Shown one piece after another: positions 12,683-26,869 of a stretch of 64,000 nucleotides of DNA (its first letter is position 1; every line of letters begins with the position of its first letter). The stretch covers positions 578,994 to 642,993 of the forward strand of contig NC_054537.1 in NCBI RefSeq assembly GCF_017654505.1. The letters are read 5' to 3'. Under the pieces are notes generated by a model that was not told the DNA's origin, searched no databases, and saw only the letters and a list, made by a program, of their open reading frames with translations. A program made the translations under genes and the position numbers. Source of the stretch: Polyodon spathula. Its lineage: Eukaryota > Chordata > Actinopteri > Acipenseriformes > Polyodontidae.

Positions 12683-14336
12683 GCTCTGCACCACACCCTC
12701 ACACGCACACACAGGCTCAGAGGAGAGGAACTTCAGGGCAGCTCAGCTCACAGCACCATTTCATCAGGTCGAACCCGGTAAGGCTTCTCTTGCTTTCCTT
12801 GCCAGTATAATCTTTGTGCAACTCATTATCTGACAGAGATACCTGCAGTGAAGGGAGTTATTTCTATTGAGGAGGTGTTAGGGTCAGGGTTAGGGGTATA
12901 ATTCAAGTCTTGGGGAGGGGAGGGGGTTAGGTATGTAGCTACTGTTTTGGGCGTGTCAAGCAGTTTTCCAGGGCACATAAGGTTTGTTTTTTCTTGAGCT
13001 GGTTTTTATGTTCTAGTGTACTAATTGTTTTTCGTAATTTTGAGATTTGTGTATTTTAAGAGAGGGGTGTTCCACTCCAGGTTTAAATGATAGAATTAAT
13101 TACAGCAGAGTCTGGATCGAGGTTGACTTTAACAGTTTAGAACATGGTTAGGAACACAGACTAGGACTAGTGGAAGGGCCTGCTTTGGACAGCCCTGTTT
13201 TAAGATGTGCTGTAAACAGTTTGCTTTTAAAATTTCAGTTTAGCAGTGACTGGTTCACGCTGCAAGAATGCTTGTTGAGATCTGTGGTAATGTTTAAAGA
13301 CCTCTGAAATAGAAAGGGTGGAGTGAGGCAAAGAGGCTGAGTTGTGGCTGACTGTTTCTGGAAACAATGTTTAAATAGGGTGTAGAAGTTAATAATTAAC
13401 TAGGATGAATAGGAGTGTTCTGAGTAGTACTTTGAGAAGCACTGATGCTTTAATAATGTAATTCACCCCACATAGTCATTAACAAAAAATAAATAAATCA
13501 CCGTTCTGAGCTGTGTTGAAAAGCAAGTATTGTATAAAATTACAAAGCAAGTGTACTGATTTCGTGCTGATAAACATACACAGCTGTTTGTTTTTACTGT
13601 CTTTCAAAGGCATCAACATGAGAAGTGTGTGTCCTTCTGCATTATCATTTCATAGAAACATAACATTGTAGAATTCTTGAGAGAGCGACAGCGGCACTGC
13701 CAGCAGTGAGACAAAGTTTGTATAAAGACACACGAAGGGCGGGGCTGTGGAAACAGTAAGACTCTTGGGCAAATATTTTGAGTTCTGAATTTGATCCCAA
13801 GGGAGTTTCCTCTTTCTGGAAGATTGTTTTATGTATTCATTTGTTATGTACAGTAGCCTGGATGCACACTTCTATGTGTGGAAATATGATCATATGAAAG
13901 AGTATTGAAGTGTTTTTAAACTTGTTGCTGGTGTGAAACGGACCTTATCCCTGACTGCTGTATAGCAATCACATGCCCTGTAACTCTCTCCTCTCTCCGG
14001 AGCACTTGGGGGGAGTTTGTCTCTTAATGAATTACACTCCGCTGGCACAGTGAACTCAGCACTCAATCTGCCACACATTACTACCCTAGTGATTTTCTCT
14101 TGTGTTCCTGGTTGCCTGTTGAGGTCTGTGTGCGCTGGGTTACTGCCTGGAGTGCTGGGAGCCTGTAGCCGCTGTGTTCATACAGAGGGCTTTGGAATTC
14201 CCTGCTCAGCTGCAGCTGGGGTGTTTATTCTGTTCACCTTTTTAAAACTTGGCTCAAGACTAGTTGCTTATTTGACAGGGCCTTTGTCCTGCAGTGGCTT
14301 TATTTGTGATGTGCCTCCGTGTGGTTGTGCAAAGTG
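12683..14336. other. Non-coding stretch, nothing firm recognised
   Basis: About 1.6 kb without a supported gene. At 13065-13190 phrases such as 'ttccactccaggtttaaa' and 'agtggaagggcc' suggest a diverged copy of the interspersed repeat also seen near 36030 and 62710. Confidence 0.5.
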
Positions 14337-15210
14337 GTGCAGTGGAGCCGGGACGCTGTTCCAGCACTGCTTTCTATAGACAGCAGTGTGCAGTGGAGCC
14401 GGGACACTGTTCCAGCACTGCTTTCTATAGACAGCAGTGTGCAGTGGAGCCGGGACGCTGTTCCAGCACTGCTTTCTATAGACAGCAGTGTGCAGTGCAG
14501 CCGGGGCGCTGTTCCAGCACTGCTTTCTATAGACAGCAGTGTGCAGTGCAGCCGGGACGCTGTTCCAGCACTGCTTTCTATAGACAGCAGTGTGCAGTGC
14601 AGCCGGGACGCTGTTCCAGCACTGCTTTCTATAGACAGCAGTGTGCAGTGGAGCCGGGACGCTGTTCCAGCACTGCTTTCTATAGACAGCAGTGTGCAGT
14701 GGAGCCGGGACGCTGTTCCAGCACTGCTTTCTATAGACAGCAGTGTGCAGTGTAGCCGGGGCGCTGTTCCAGCACTGCTTTCTATAGACAGCAGTGTGCA
14801 GTGTAGCCGGGGCGCTGTTCCAGCACTGCTTTCTATAGACAGCAGTGTGCAGTGTAGCCGGGGCGCTGTTCCAGCACTGCTTTCTATAGACAGCAGTGTG
14901 CAGTGTAGCCGGGGCGCTGTTCCAGCACTGCTTTCTATAGACAGCAGTGTGCAGTGCAGCCGGGGCGCTGTTCCAGCACTGCTTTCTATAGACAGCAGTG
15001 TGCAGTGGAGCCGGGACACTGTTCCAGCACTGCTTTCTATAGACAGCAGTGTGTAGTGGAGCCGGGACGCTGTTCCAGCACTGCTTTCTATAGACAGCAG
15101 TGTGCAGTGCAGCCGGGACGCTGTTCCAGCACTGCTTTCTATAGACAGCGATGTGCAGTGTAGCCGGGACACTGTTCCAGCACTGCTTTCTATAGCACAC
15201 CAGTGTGCTG
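14337..15210. repeat. 51-bp minisatellite, about 17 copies
   Basis: Unit 'gctgttccagcactgctttc' followed by 'tatagacagcagtgtgcagtg' split across the repeat boundary and a variable 'gagccggga / cagccgggg / tagccgggg'. The tag-containing variants cluster at 14749-14920 and interrupt the + strand frames. The - strand stays open for over 300 codons, without biological support. Confidence 0.96.
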
Positions 15211-15730
15211 TAGAGCAGGAACTCACATAATAGACAAGCTGAGTCACATGACTCCCATCTCCCGCAGAGCTGTCTGATTCAGTCAGCAGTCCTCGTGATC
15301 CAGTGACAGAGCATGAGGAACTTCATCTGTTACGATCTACTTCTTTAAGAAGGCTAACAATGCTGACGAAGACGACACCCACAATGCATTTCCTATTTCT
15401 GTATATGTGTTACTAGAAGTTCAGTACGCAAATAAAATGTGACTTTGTATAATGGTTCTTGTTTAAGGTAATCAACATGTTGGTGGCGTTTTGGCACCTT
15501 ATAGATGTAGGAATACACCAGTGGTCATACATGAAGGGTGCCAGCGGAAGAATTGATTGTGTTTTAGAATTGAAAGTGTGTCAACGGTTAAAGTTGCTTT
15601 ACCAGCAAACCCATGAAAAGCACAAAGCAACGGATTTAAAAATAATGTTGCAAAAGGCCGCCTTGCACAGAATGGAGTTTGCGCCCCTACAAGCGTGACT
15701 GTTATAGTGGTGATTTACCTTGCTGGTGGG
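15211..15730. other. Non-coding stretch, unassigned 79-codon open frame
   Basis: A + strand frame at 15459-15698 encodes 79 residues with no family I recognise and no visible splice or promoter context. Recorded only so the stretch is accounted for. Confidence 0.35.
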
Positions 15731-18043
15731 ATCCTGGATTGCTAACCCTTACACTACACTGTCACACGCTGACATCATCTCCAATAAACCGCTGATCCTG
15801 CATTGCAATCCCTTACACTACACTGTCACACGCTGAAATCATCTCCAGTAAACCGCTGATCCTGCATTGCAATCCCTTACACTACACTGTCACACGCTGA
15901 CATCATCTCCAATAAACCGCTGATCCTGCATTGCAATCCCTTACACTACACTGTCACACGCTGAAATCATCTCCAGTAAACCGCTGATCCTGCATTGCAA
16001 TCCCTTACACTACACTGTCACACGCTGACATCATCTCCAATAAACCACTGATCCTGCATTGCAATCCCTTACACTACACTGTCACACGCTGACATCATCT
16101 CCAATAAACCACTGATCCTGCATTGCAATCCCTTACACTACACTGTCACACGCTGACATCATCTCCAATAAACCACTGATCCTGCATTGCAATCCCTTAC
16201 ACTACACTGTCACACGCTGACATCATCTCCAATAAACCACTGATCCTGCATTGCAATCCCTTACACTACACTGTCACACGCTGACATCATCTCCAATAAA
16301 CCACTGATCCTGCATTGCAATCCCTTACACTACACTGTCACACGCTGACATCATCTCCAATAAACCACTGATCCTGCATTGCAATCCCTTACACTACACT
16401 GTCACACGCTGAAATCATCTCCAATAAACCACTGATCCTGCATTGCAATCCCTTACACTACACTGTCACACGCTGACATCATCTCCAATAAACCACTGAT
16501 CCTGCATTGCAATCCCTTACACTACACTGTCACACGCTGAAATCATCTCCAATAAACCACTGATCCTGCATTGCAATCCCTTACACTACACTGTCACACG
16601 CTGACACATCTGATCCTGCATTGCAATCCCTTACACTACACTGTCACACGCTGAAATCATCTCCAATAAACCACTGATCCTGCATTGCAATCCCTTACAC
16701 TACACTGTCACACGCTGAAATCATCTCCAGTAAACCACTGATCCTGCATTGCAATCCCTTACACTACACTGTCACACGCTGACATCATCTCCAGTAAACC
16801 ACTGATCCTGCATTGCAATCCCTTACACTACACTGTCACACGCTGACATCATCTCCAATAAACCACTGATCCTGCATTGCAATCCCTTACACTACACTGT
16901 CACACGCTGAAATCATCTCCAGTAAACCACTGATCCTGCATTGCAATCCCTTACACTACACTGTCACACGCTGACATCATCTCCAATAAACCACTGATCC
17001 TGCATTGCAATCCCTTACACTACACTGTCACACGCTGACATCATCTCCAATAAACCACTGATCCTGCATTGCAATCCCTTACACTACACTGTCACACGCT
17101 GACATCATCTCCAATAAACCACTGATCCTGCATTGCAATCCCTTACACTACACTGTCACACGCTGACATCATCTCCAATAAACCACTGATCCTGCATTGC
17201 AATCCCTTACACTACACTGTCACACGCTGACATCATCTCCAATAAACCACTGATCCTGCATTGCAATCCCTTACACTACACTGTCACACGCTGACATCAT
17301 CTCCAATAAACCACTGATCCTGCATTGCAATCCCTTACACTACACTGTCACACGCTGACATCATCTCCAATAAACCACTGATCCTGCATTGCAATCCCTT
17401 ACACTACACTGTCACACGCTGACAATCATCTCCAATAAACCACTGATCCTGCATTGCAATCCCTTACACTACACTGTCACACGCTGACATCATCTCCAAT
17501 AAACCACTGATCCTGCATTGCAATCCCTTACACTACACTGTCACACGCTGACATCATCTCCAATAAACCACTGATCCTGCATTGCAATCCCTTACGCTAC
17601 ACTACACTGTCACACGCTGACATTCATCTACACCAATAATCATCTCCAGTAAACCACTGATCCTGCATTGCAATCCCTTACACTACACTGTCACACGCTG
17701 AAATCATCTCCAATAAACCACTGATCCTGCATTGCAATCCCTTACACTACACTGTCACACGCTGACATCATCTCCAATAAACCACTGATCCTGCATTGCA
17801 ATCCCTTACACTACACTGTCACACGCTGAAATCATCTCCAATAAACCACTGATCCTGCATTGCAATCCCTTACACTACACTGTCACACGCTGACATCATC
17901 TCCAATAAACCACTGATCCTGCATTGCAATCCCTTACACTACACTGTCACACGCTGACATCATCTCCAATAAACCACTGATCCTGCATTGCAATCCCTTA
18001 CACTACACTGTCACACGCTGACATCATCTCCAGTAAACCGCTG
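15731..18043. repeat. 64-bp minisatellite, about 36 copies
   Basis: Unit contains 'atcctgcattgcaatccctt', 'acactacactgtcacacgct' and 'catctccaataaaccactg'. Variants are gaaatcat/gacatcat, caataaa/cagtaaa and ccactg/ccgctg; the ccgctg form is confined to the first few copies and the last one. Irregular copies lie near 16600 and 17595-17650. The unit length is not a multiple of 3, so no long frames occur. Confidence 0.97.
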
Positions 18044-18630
18044 TAGTAAACTTCTCTAGAGAATTATTCAACCTCCAGCAACCACTGGTGCTGATTCAAA
18101 ACTAAATGAACGCTCGTATGCATCTCACATTGTATTATACAGTCCAGTATCTGTTTTAATGGATCATTAGCCAGGTGCTGGCCCCAGCATATGGGCATTC
18201 TGTGGAGGTAAAGATTCAAATCAGACCTCAGCGTGAGTGTAATCAAACAGACCAGTATGTTGTCATTCTCCAATCATGTTATTTACCTCCACAATCATAG
18301 CAACTGTCGTCAAGGCACCCGGGGAGTGGGAGCGATCTTCCTGGCCTGTGAAGTGTAATGCAGTGGTAACAGAAGCAGGGTTTACTGAGCAGAGCAGGGA
18401 GCTGGAATGCCAGCTTGCTCCTGTAAGGTTGAAGTTGGTTGGGAGCAATCGTGTGAGCAGTGATTCTCTTATTATCATGTTGCACTCTGAGGCTCTGTAT
18501 TTTTAATGGCACTACAGTACTGATATGAGTTCAAATTTGAATACAAATACTATGCAAATCGACAAAGAAAAAACTCCTGATCCCACTGTAGAGTCGCCTT
18601 GTTTTCAGATTCCTCTACCAGAACACTGGT
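18044..18630. other. Non-coding stretch, nothing recognised
   Basis: About 590 bases with a few 70-codon open frames on both strands. None has recognisable homology. Confidence 0.5.
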
Positions 18631-20425
18631 ACCGCTTTCAACCCCCGCACCGGCAGAACCTGAAAACTGCACCGCTTTCAACCCCCGCACCGGCAGAACC
18701 TGAAAACTGCACCGCTTTCAACCCCAGCACCGGCGGAACCTGAAAACTGCGCCGCTTTCAACCCCCGCACCGGCAGAACCTGAAAACTGCGCCGCTTTCA
18801 ACCCCAGCACCGGCAGAACCTGAAAACTGCACCGCTTTCAACCCCAGCACCGGCAGAACCTGAAAACTGCACCGCTTTCAACCCCCGCACCGGCAGAACC
18901 TGAAAACTGCACCGCTTTCAACCCCCGCACCGGCAGAACCTGAAAACTGCGCCGCTTTCAACCCCAGCACCGGCAGAACCTGAAAACTGCACCGCTTTCA
19001 ACCCCAGCACCGGCAGAACCTGAAAACTGCACCGCTTTCAACCCCAGCACCGGCAGAACCTGAAAACTGCACCGCTTTCAACCCCAGCACCGGCAGAACC
19101 TGAAAACTGCGCCGCTTTCAACCCCAGCACCGGCAGAACCTGAAAACTGCACCGCTTTCAACCCCAGCACCGGCAGAACCTGAAAACTGCACCGCTTTCA
19201 ACCCCAGCACCGGCAGAACCTGAAAACTGCACCGCTTTCAACCCCAGCACCGGCAGAACCTGAAAACTGCACCGCTTTCAACCCCAGCACCGGCAGAACC
19301 TGAAAACTGCACCGCTTTCAACCCCAGCACCGGCAGAACCTGAAAACTGCACCGCTTTCAACCCCAGCACCGGCAGAACCTGAAAACTGCACCGCTTTCA
19401 ACCCCAGCACCGGCAGAACCTGAAAACTGCACCGCTTTCAACCCCAGCACCGGCAGAACCTGAAAACTGCACCGCTTTCAACCCCAGCACCGGCAGAACC
19501 TGAAAACTGCACCGCTTTCAACCCCAGCACCGGCAGAACCTGAAAACTGCACCGCTTTCAACCCCAGCACCGGCAGAACCTGAAAACTGCACCGCTTTCA
19601 ACCCCAGCACCGGCAGAACCTGAAAACTGCACCGCTTTCAACCCCAGCACCGGCAGAACCTGAAAACTGCACCGCTTTCAACCCCAGCACCGGCAGAACC
19701 TGAAAACTGCGCCGCTTTCAACCCCAGCACCGGCAGAACCTGAAAACTGCACCGCTTTCAACCCCAGCACCGGCAGAACCTGAAAACTGCACCGCTTTCA
19801 ACCCCCGCACCGGCAGAACCTGAAAACTGCACCGCTTTCAACCCCAGCACCGGCAGAACCTGAAAACTGCACCGCTTTCAACCCCAGCACCGGCAGAACC
19901 TGAAAACTGCACCGCTTTCAACCCCAGCACCGGCAGAACCTGAAAACTGCACCGCTTTCAACCCCAGCACCGGCAGAACCTGAAAACTGCACCGCTTTCA
20001 ACCCCAGCACCGGCAGAACCTGAAAACTGCACCGCTTTCAACCCCAGCACCGGCGGAACCTGAAAACTGCACCGCTTTCAACCCCAGCACCGGCAGAACC
20101 TGAAAACTGCACCGCTTTCAACCCCAGCACCGGCAGAACCTGAAAACTGCACCGCTTTCAACCCCAGCACCGGCAGAACCTGAAAACTGCACCGCTTTCA
20201 ACCCCAGCACCGGCAGAACCTGAAAACTGCACCTCTTTCAACCCCAGCACCGGCAGAACCTGAAAACTGCGCCGCTTTCAACCCCCGCACCGGCAGAACC
20301 TGAAAACTGCACCTCTTTCAACCCCAGCACCGGCAGAACCTGAAAACTGCACCTCTTTCAACCCCAGCACCGGCAGAACCTGAAAACTGCACCGCTTTCG
20401 ACCCCAGCACCGGCAGAACCTGAAA
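18631..20425. repeat. 40-bp minisatellite, about 45 copies
   Basis: Unit 'tgaaaactgcaccgctttca' followed by 'accccagcaccggcagaacc'. Extremely homogeneous from about 19140 to 19700, where consecutive units are identical. Edge copies vary more (acccccgcac, gccgctttca, acctctttca). This implies recent amplification of the centre. Confidence 0.97.
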
Positions 20426-20531
20426 GCCAGGATATGGAGCTGGGGTTTGGTTTGTCTGTGTGTGGGAGTGGGATTAGGATAGTCTGGGGCCATGGCAGCT
20501 TCTCTTAGTAACAGGGCTCGGTGCTAGATCT

Positions 20532-21427
20532 TCATTGAGATTGATAGTCTAGACCTGGGTCTCCTATAAGACAGGTGTCCTTGGCAGTATCAGTTGAGAT
20601 TGATATTATAGACGGGGGGGGCTCCCTGTTGGTTCACATGGTCTCCTATAAGACAGGTGTCCTTGGCAGTATCAGTTGAGATTGATATTATAGACGGGGG
20701 GGCTCCCTGTTGGTTCACATGGTCTCCTATAAGACAGGTGTCCTTGGCAGTATCAGTTGAGATTGATATTATAGACGGGGGGGGCTCCCTGTTGGTTCAC
20801 ATGGTTTCCTATAAGACAGGTGTTCCTGGCAGTATCAGTTGAGATTGATATTATAGACGGGGGGGCTCCCTGTTGGTTCACATGGTCTCCTATAAGACAG
20901 GTGTCCTTGGCAGTATCAGTTGAGATTGATATTATAGACGGGGGGGCTCCCTGTTGGTTCACATGGTCTCCTATAAGACAGGTGTCCTTGGCAGTATCAG
21001 TTGAGATTGATATTATAGACGGGGGGGCTCCCTGTTGGTTCACATGGTCTCCTATAAGACAGGTGTCCTTGGCAGTATCAGTTGAGATTGATATTATAGA
21101 CGGGGGGGGCTCCCTGTTGGTTCACATGGTCTCCTATAAGACAGGTGTTCCTGGCAGTATCAGTTGAGATTGATATTATAGACGGGGGGGCTCCCTGTTG
21201 GTTCACATGGTCTCCTATAAGACAGGTGTCCTTGGCAGTATCAGTTGAGATTGATATTATAGACGGGGGGGGCTCCCTGTTGGTTCACATGGTCTCCTAT
21301 AAGACAGGTGTCCTTGGCAGTATCAGTTGAGATTGATATTATAGACGGGGGGGGCTCCCTGTTGGTTCACATGGTCTCCTATAAGACAGGTGTTCCTGGC
21401 AGTATCAATTGAGATTGATATTATAGA
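20532..21427. repeat. 81-82-bp minisatellite, about 11 copies
   Basis: Unit contains 'cagtatcagttgagattgat', 'attatagacg', a run of 7 or 8 G and 'ctccctgttggttcacatgg'. The G-run length is the main difference between copies and changes the reading frame from one copy to the next. Confidence 0.96.
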
Positions 21428-21642
21428 GTTTGTTTATGAGGCACTCCCTGTTGGTATACATATATTTTGCTGATAACAATGTTCTCTGTTTAAACTGGTG
21501 GCCACACCCTGACTACCTGCACTACACATCATGTGATCTGATTCTGTTCCTCTTTGCTTTTAGACTCATGAAAGAAATAGAGACAGTCAGTATTAACAAT
21601 GCCAGACCTACAGGACACCCAGTGTAACAAAGCAGAAATAAT

Positions 21643-21945
21643 CTGGAATAGTACAGCTGTTTACAGGGGTTCAATAAGAGCAGAATCTAATAGTACAGCT
21701 GTTTACTGGGGCTCAGTGAGATCAGAATCTGGATTAGTAGAGCTGTTTACAGGGGCTCAATGAGATCAAAATCTGGATTAGTACAGCTGTTTACTGGAGA
21801 TCAATGAGATCAGAATCTGGATTAGTAGAGCTGTTTACTGGGGCTCAATGAGATCATAATCTGGATTAGTACAGCTGTTTACTGGAGATCAATGAGATCA
21901 GAATCTGGATTAGTATACCTGTTTACTGGGGCTCAATGAGATCAG
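21643..21945. repeat. 44-bp minisatellite, about 7 copies
   Basis: Imperfect unit containing 'cagctgtttactggggctca' and 'atgagatcagaatctggatta'. It lies 200 bases after the previous array. Confidence 0.9.
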
Positions 21946-22195
21946 TGAAGAAACAATTATAAAAATAAATGGAGATAAATGGTGTCAGGGTCTAGAATTT
22001 TTTTTTTTTGTCTTTTTTTGTTTTCATGTCTTGAATGAGCCACCGTAGTTACTCAATACACAGATCAAAATGAAGAAGTCAAAGACAATCTGGAGGTACC
22101 AATACACATACTAAATTAGTACTGAGAAGATTTGAACAGTCGCCCTAAAACCTTTAAACCTGCTCAATGTTACCGAGAGGCTGGACATTATTATC
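21946..22195. other. Short spacer with a poly-T run
   Basis: Unique DNA between two arrays with a run of T near 21999-22018. Nothing else seen. Confidence 0.6.
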
Positions 22196-24009
22196 CACAC
22201 CACCTAACAGAATGAATGATGAGCTGGAAGCATGAGGCTCAGTAATAATCTATCACCACCTAACAGAATGAATGATGAGCTGGAAGCATGAGGCTCAGTA
22301 ATAATCCACACCACCTAACAGAATGAATGATGAGCTGGAAGCATGAGGCTCAGTAATAATCCACACCACCTAACAGAATGAATGATGAGCTGGAAGCATG
22401 AGGCTCAGTAATAATCCACACCACCTAACAGAATGAATGATGAGCTGGAAGCATGAGGCTCAGTAATAATCTATCACCACCTAACAGAATGAATGATGAG
22501 CTGGAAGCATGAGGCTCAGTAATAATCTATCACCACCTAACAGAATGAATGATGAGCTGGAAGCATGAGGCTCAGTAATAATCCACACCACCTAACAGAA
22601 TGAATGATGAGCTGGAAGCATGAGGCTCAGTAATAATCTATCACCACCTAACAGAATGAATGATGAGCTGGAAGCATGAGGCTCAGTAATAATCTATCAC
22701 CACCTAACAGAATGAATGATGAGCTGGAAGCATGAGGCTCAGTAATAATCTATCACCACCTAACAGAATGAATGATGAGCTGGAAGCATGAGGCTCAGTA
22801 ATAATCTATCACCACCTAACAGAATGAATGATGAGCTGGAAGCATGAGGCTCAGTAATAATCTATCACCACCTAACAGAATGAATGATGAGCTGGAAGCA
22901 TGAGGCTCAGTAATAATCTATCACCACCTAACAGAATGAATGATGAGCTGGAAGCATGAGGCTCAGTAATAATCTATCACCACCTAACAGAATGAATGAT
23001 GAGCTGGAAGCATGAGGCTCAGTAATAATCCACACCACCTAACAGAATGAATGATGAGCTGGAAGCATGAGGCTCAGTAATAATCTATCACCACCTAACA
23101 GAATGAATGATGAGCTGGAAGCATGAGGCTCAGTAATAATCCACACCACCTAACAGAATGAATGATGAGCTGGAAGCATGAGGCTCAGTAATAATCTATC
23201 ACCACCTAACAGAATGAATGATGAGCTGGAAGCATGAGGCTCAGTAATAATCTATCACCACCTAACAGAATGAATGATGAGCTGGAAGCATGAGGCTCAG
23301 TAATAATCTATCACCACCTAACAGAATGAATGATGAGCTGGAAGCATGAGGCTCAGTAATAATCCACACCACCTAACAGAATGAATGATGAGCTGGAAGC
23401 ATGAGGCTCAGTAATAATCTACACCACCTAACAGAATGAATGATGAGCTGGAAGCATGAGGCTCAGTAATAATCCACACCACCTAACAGAATGAATGATG
23501 AACTGGAAGCATGAGGCTCAGTAATAATCTATCACCACCTAACAGAATGAATGATGAGCTGGAAGCATGAGGCTCAGTAATAATCTATCACCACCTAACA
23601 GAATGAATGATGAGCTGGAAGCATGAGGCTCAGTAATAATCCACACCACCTAACAGAATGAATGATGAGCTGGAAGCATGAGGCTCAGTAATAATCCACA
23701 CCACCTAACAGAATGAATGATGAGCTGGAAGCATGAGGCTCAGTAATAATCCACACCACCTAACAGAATGAATGATGAGCTGGAAGCATGAGGCTCAGTA
23801 ATAATCTATCACCACCTAACAGAATGAATGATGAGCTGGAAGCATGAGGCTCAGTAATAATCCACACCACCTAACAGAATGAATGATGAGCTGGAAGCAT
23901 GAGGCTCAGTAATAATCTATCACCACCTAACAGAATGAATGATGAGCTGGAAGCATGAGGCTCAGTAATAATCCACACCACCTAACAGAATGAATGATGA
24001 ACTGGAAGC
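22196..24009. repeat. 55-56-bp minisatellite, about 32 copies
   Basis: Unit contains 'ccacctaacagaatgaatga', 'tgagctggaagcatgaggct' and 'cagtaataat', joined by either 'ccacacca' or 'ctatcacca'. The two linker types are interspersed, in runs of several copies. Core sequence is nearly invariant. Confidence 0.97.
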
Positions 24010-26145
24010 CACGTGACTGGCATTCCCTTCAGCACGTGAAGATGCACATTATTCTGTTAGTGTGAAAAGGGTATATACTGTAACTCAGCAGCAGCAGCTA
24101 TGATAATGACATTAGTCAGTAGAGTGTATCAGCCCCTTCATGCTAATGGTTATCTAATACACCCTGTACACCCTCCTCTTGGACACAGCCCATAGCGCAA
24201 ACCTCAGGACCCTGTATCACCAGCTTGGTATTCATAACCCACCCCCTTTACAAATATGAGTCACATTGAGTTAATCATAGGGTTACAAGGTGACCTGTCT
24301 CAGGTACCTTTCACAGCAGAACTCCACTTACCACAGTGCACTGGGGTGTGAGCTGAATACAGCACCCTCTGTGATAGTTGTATGATAATGTCTTTTTTGA
24401 CTGGAGCATAGTTGATTGTTGAAATACTCAATGGTAGCTTGTGTAGTAACAGTAAAAGAAACCTATTAAAAAGCTTTGAGAAACGTTTCCACTGGAAGCC
24501 TTTCTCAGCCCTTCCAGTGGTGCAGTCGTTTTATTGGCAGTCCCAGTCCATTGCAGCGGCTCTTTTGCATTGTGGTAAGACAATGTCTTGTGGTGAGCGC
24601 CCACCCTCCGCCCTGGTAACGTATTGACAGTTTAACTTTGATTGCCTTTCAAGCCGTGAATCTGTCTATTGTAGCTGTTTGTCCTCCAGACCCAACTAAC
24701 AATCGCAGCGTGCCATCTGCGTGTAGCTCTGCACGCTCTGTACACATTCATACTGGTCTCTGTGACGTGAACAAAGTGCTAATGGACATGGATTAGTTCA
24801 GAGATTAAAGTGTTTGCAGTTGTAATTAGTGGTCTAATCCCTTATCTTATCTTGACATGCAGTGTAGTTTTGAAAAGGGCAGTGCAGTCAGTAGCTTCTA
24901 ACTCTTAGTGCTTGCTGATCTTCTGTATGATTACACCAGGCGTTTAAAAGTGCTGAATTTCAACTTTCACAGACTTGACAGAACTGCATGTTTCAGACTG
25001 TAAACTAAACTATATGAATACATAAAACCCCACATACTGTAGAACAACATGCAGCCTGACTTCCACTGGAATACTGTATGAATGTTGATGGAATGGTTAG
25101 GATGGGAATAGAATAGATTAACCCACTGAGTCCTCCTCATTCATGGAATATCTACAGTACTGTGTTTGTGTTCATGCCGTATTCCCTTTAAATACATTGT
25201 TCTACAAAATCGATGCATGTTATTTTCATTTTTGTGATTAAATGTGTCCAGGAGGCAAATGTACGCAAAGTGTGTGAAACGACAACAGTTACGTGACTAT
25301 CCTGCTGGAATGTGGTTTTACAAGCATGCACACGATTACCTTCAGCTAAACACAGACGCTCTGGCCTCCAGTATTTCAATGCACAATTCCAGTACCTGAC
25401 AAAGCTTGAATTGACTTGACTCTGAGGTTTTAACGACTCAGAGCAGTGCTAGCAGTCCTTTTGTTAAATGCTTAATAATGGATCGAGTGGTTGCAGGCCA
25501 CTTTGGTCCATGCCTGCTAATAGGCAGTCTGGGCGTTTCCAGGGCCTTTACAGGCTTAACAGCATTAATACTTCAAAACAGCAATACAAGCATGGTTATC
25601 ATATGCTTAGCCCTTAGGCTAGCCATGCAAAAAGCAAAGACGCCCACCACTAAATCCTAAACATCCAATATATCACTCTCCAAAGATAAAATATAATTCC
25701 TATACCTTATAGCAATGCATCAAGACAAATGAGATCTAAATTCAAAATTGTTCTTACCTTCCACTATATGGAAGTGTAGTTGTAGAATACAATGTAAAAA
25801 CTGTCTTCAAAGGCAGACTTGTGAATACGACCAAACAGCAGCCAGAGCTCTTGAGAGCATGGATCACGCAAACTGTAGTTAGCAAGTCGAGTGATGCTTG
25901 ACTGAAGTCTTACTACAGCTTTTATAGAACGTTTGCTCCATTTATTATGTCAGAAGTCTTAATTGAAGCAAAACATTTACTTTGTTTTGACAGCTCCTAT
26001 TTGTAATTGAACAATATATCTAAAAAGTACCGGTGACTCCTTTTCTAGAATTGATTGGACATCATCTCATGTTCCTCATGTTCCACCCCTCCCTCCTCTG
26101 AAAACTAGGTGAGCTGGAGTTCACAGGGTCCTTGCTACCAAATAC
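24010..26145. other. Long unique stretch, no gene recognised
   Basis: About 2.1 kb of single-copy-looking, A/T-moderate DNA. Open frames of 60-71 codons at 24412-24627, 25188-25379 and 25478-25660 lack recognisable domains. It is one of the longest array-free intervals upstream of the gene and would be the place to look for untranslated exons or regulatory DNA, but I see no specific signal. Confidence 0.5.
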
Positions 26146-26805
26146 AATACAGGTATAAGTGTCCCAGGGTGTGGGTACAGTCTATGTGTGTTTGTGTGTA
26201 TCACACATGTATATAATACATATGTTTGTGTTGTGTATATGTCCACGGTATCTATGTGTGTGTGTATATAATACAGGTATATGTGTGTGTGTGTATATAA
26301 TACAGGTATATGTGTTATGTCCATATACACACACCACAGGTGTGTGTGTGTACATAATATGTGTGTTGTGTATACACACACACATATATTGTGTCTGTAA
26401 TTGTGTGTGTGTGTAAATACAGTGTGTGTGTGTGTGTGTGTGTAATGTGTGTGTGTGTGTGTGTGTGTATATAATACAGGTATATGTGTGTGTGTGTGTA
26501 TAATACAGGTATATGTGTGTGTGTGTGTGTATATAATACAGGTAGGTATGTGTGTGTGTGTGTGTGTGTGTGTGTATAATACAGGTAGGTATGGTGTGTG
26601 TGTGTGTGTAATACAGGTATATGTGTGTGTGTGTGTGTGTGTATATAATACAGGTATGTGTGTGTGTGTATATAATACAGGTAGGTGTGTGTGTGTGTGT
26701 GTGTGTATAATACAGGTATATATGTGTGTGTGTATATAATACAGGTATGTGTGTGTATATAATACAGGTATGTGTGTGTGTGTGTGTGTGTATACAATAC
26801 AGGTA

Positions 26806-26845
<40 letters not shown>
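26146..26845. repeat. Compound (GT)n/(TA)n microsatellite with a recurring 12-base insert
   Basis: Runs of GT are separated at least a dozen times by 'tatataatacaggtat' or close forms, ending in a TA run at 26816-26842. The array is therefore a tandem repeat of about 30-45 bases with a microsatellite inside each unit. Long Tyr/Thr/His frames on the - strand are composition artefacts. Confidence 0.92.
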
Positions 26846-26851
<6 letters not shown>

Positions 26852-26869
26852 ATATAGAATAGATACACT

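Noticed and set aside
15459..15698. 79-codon + strand open frame as a gene
   Set aside because: No recognised domain, no repeat relation and no supporting signal; left as unassigned.
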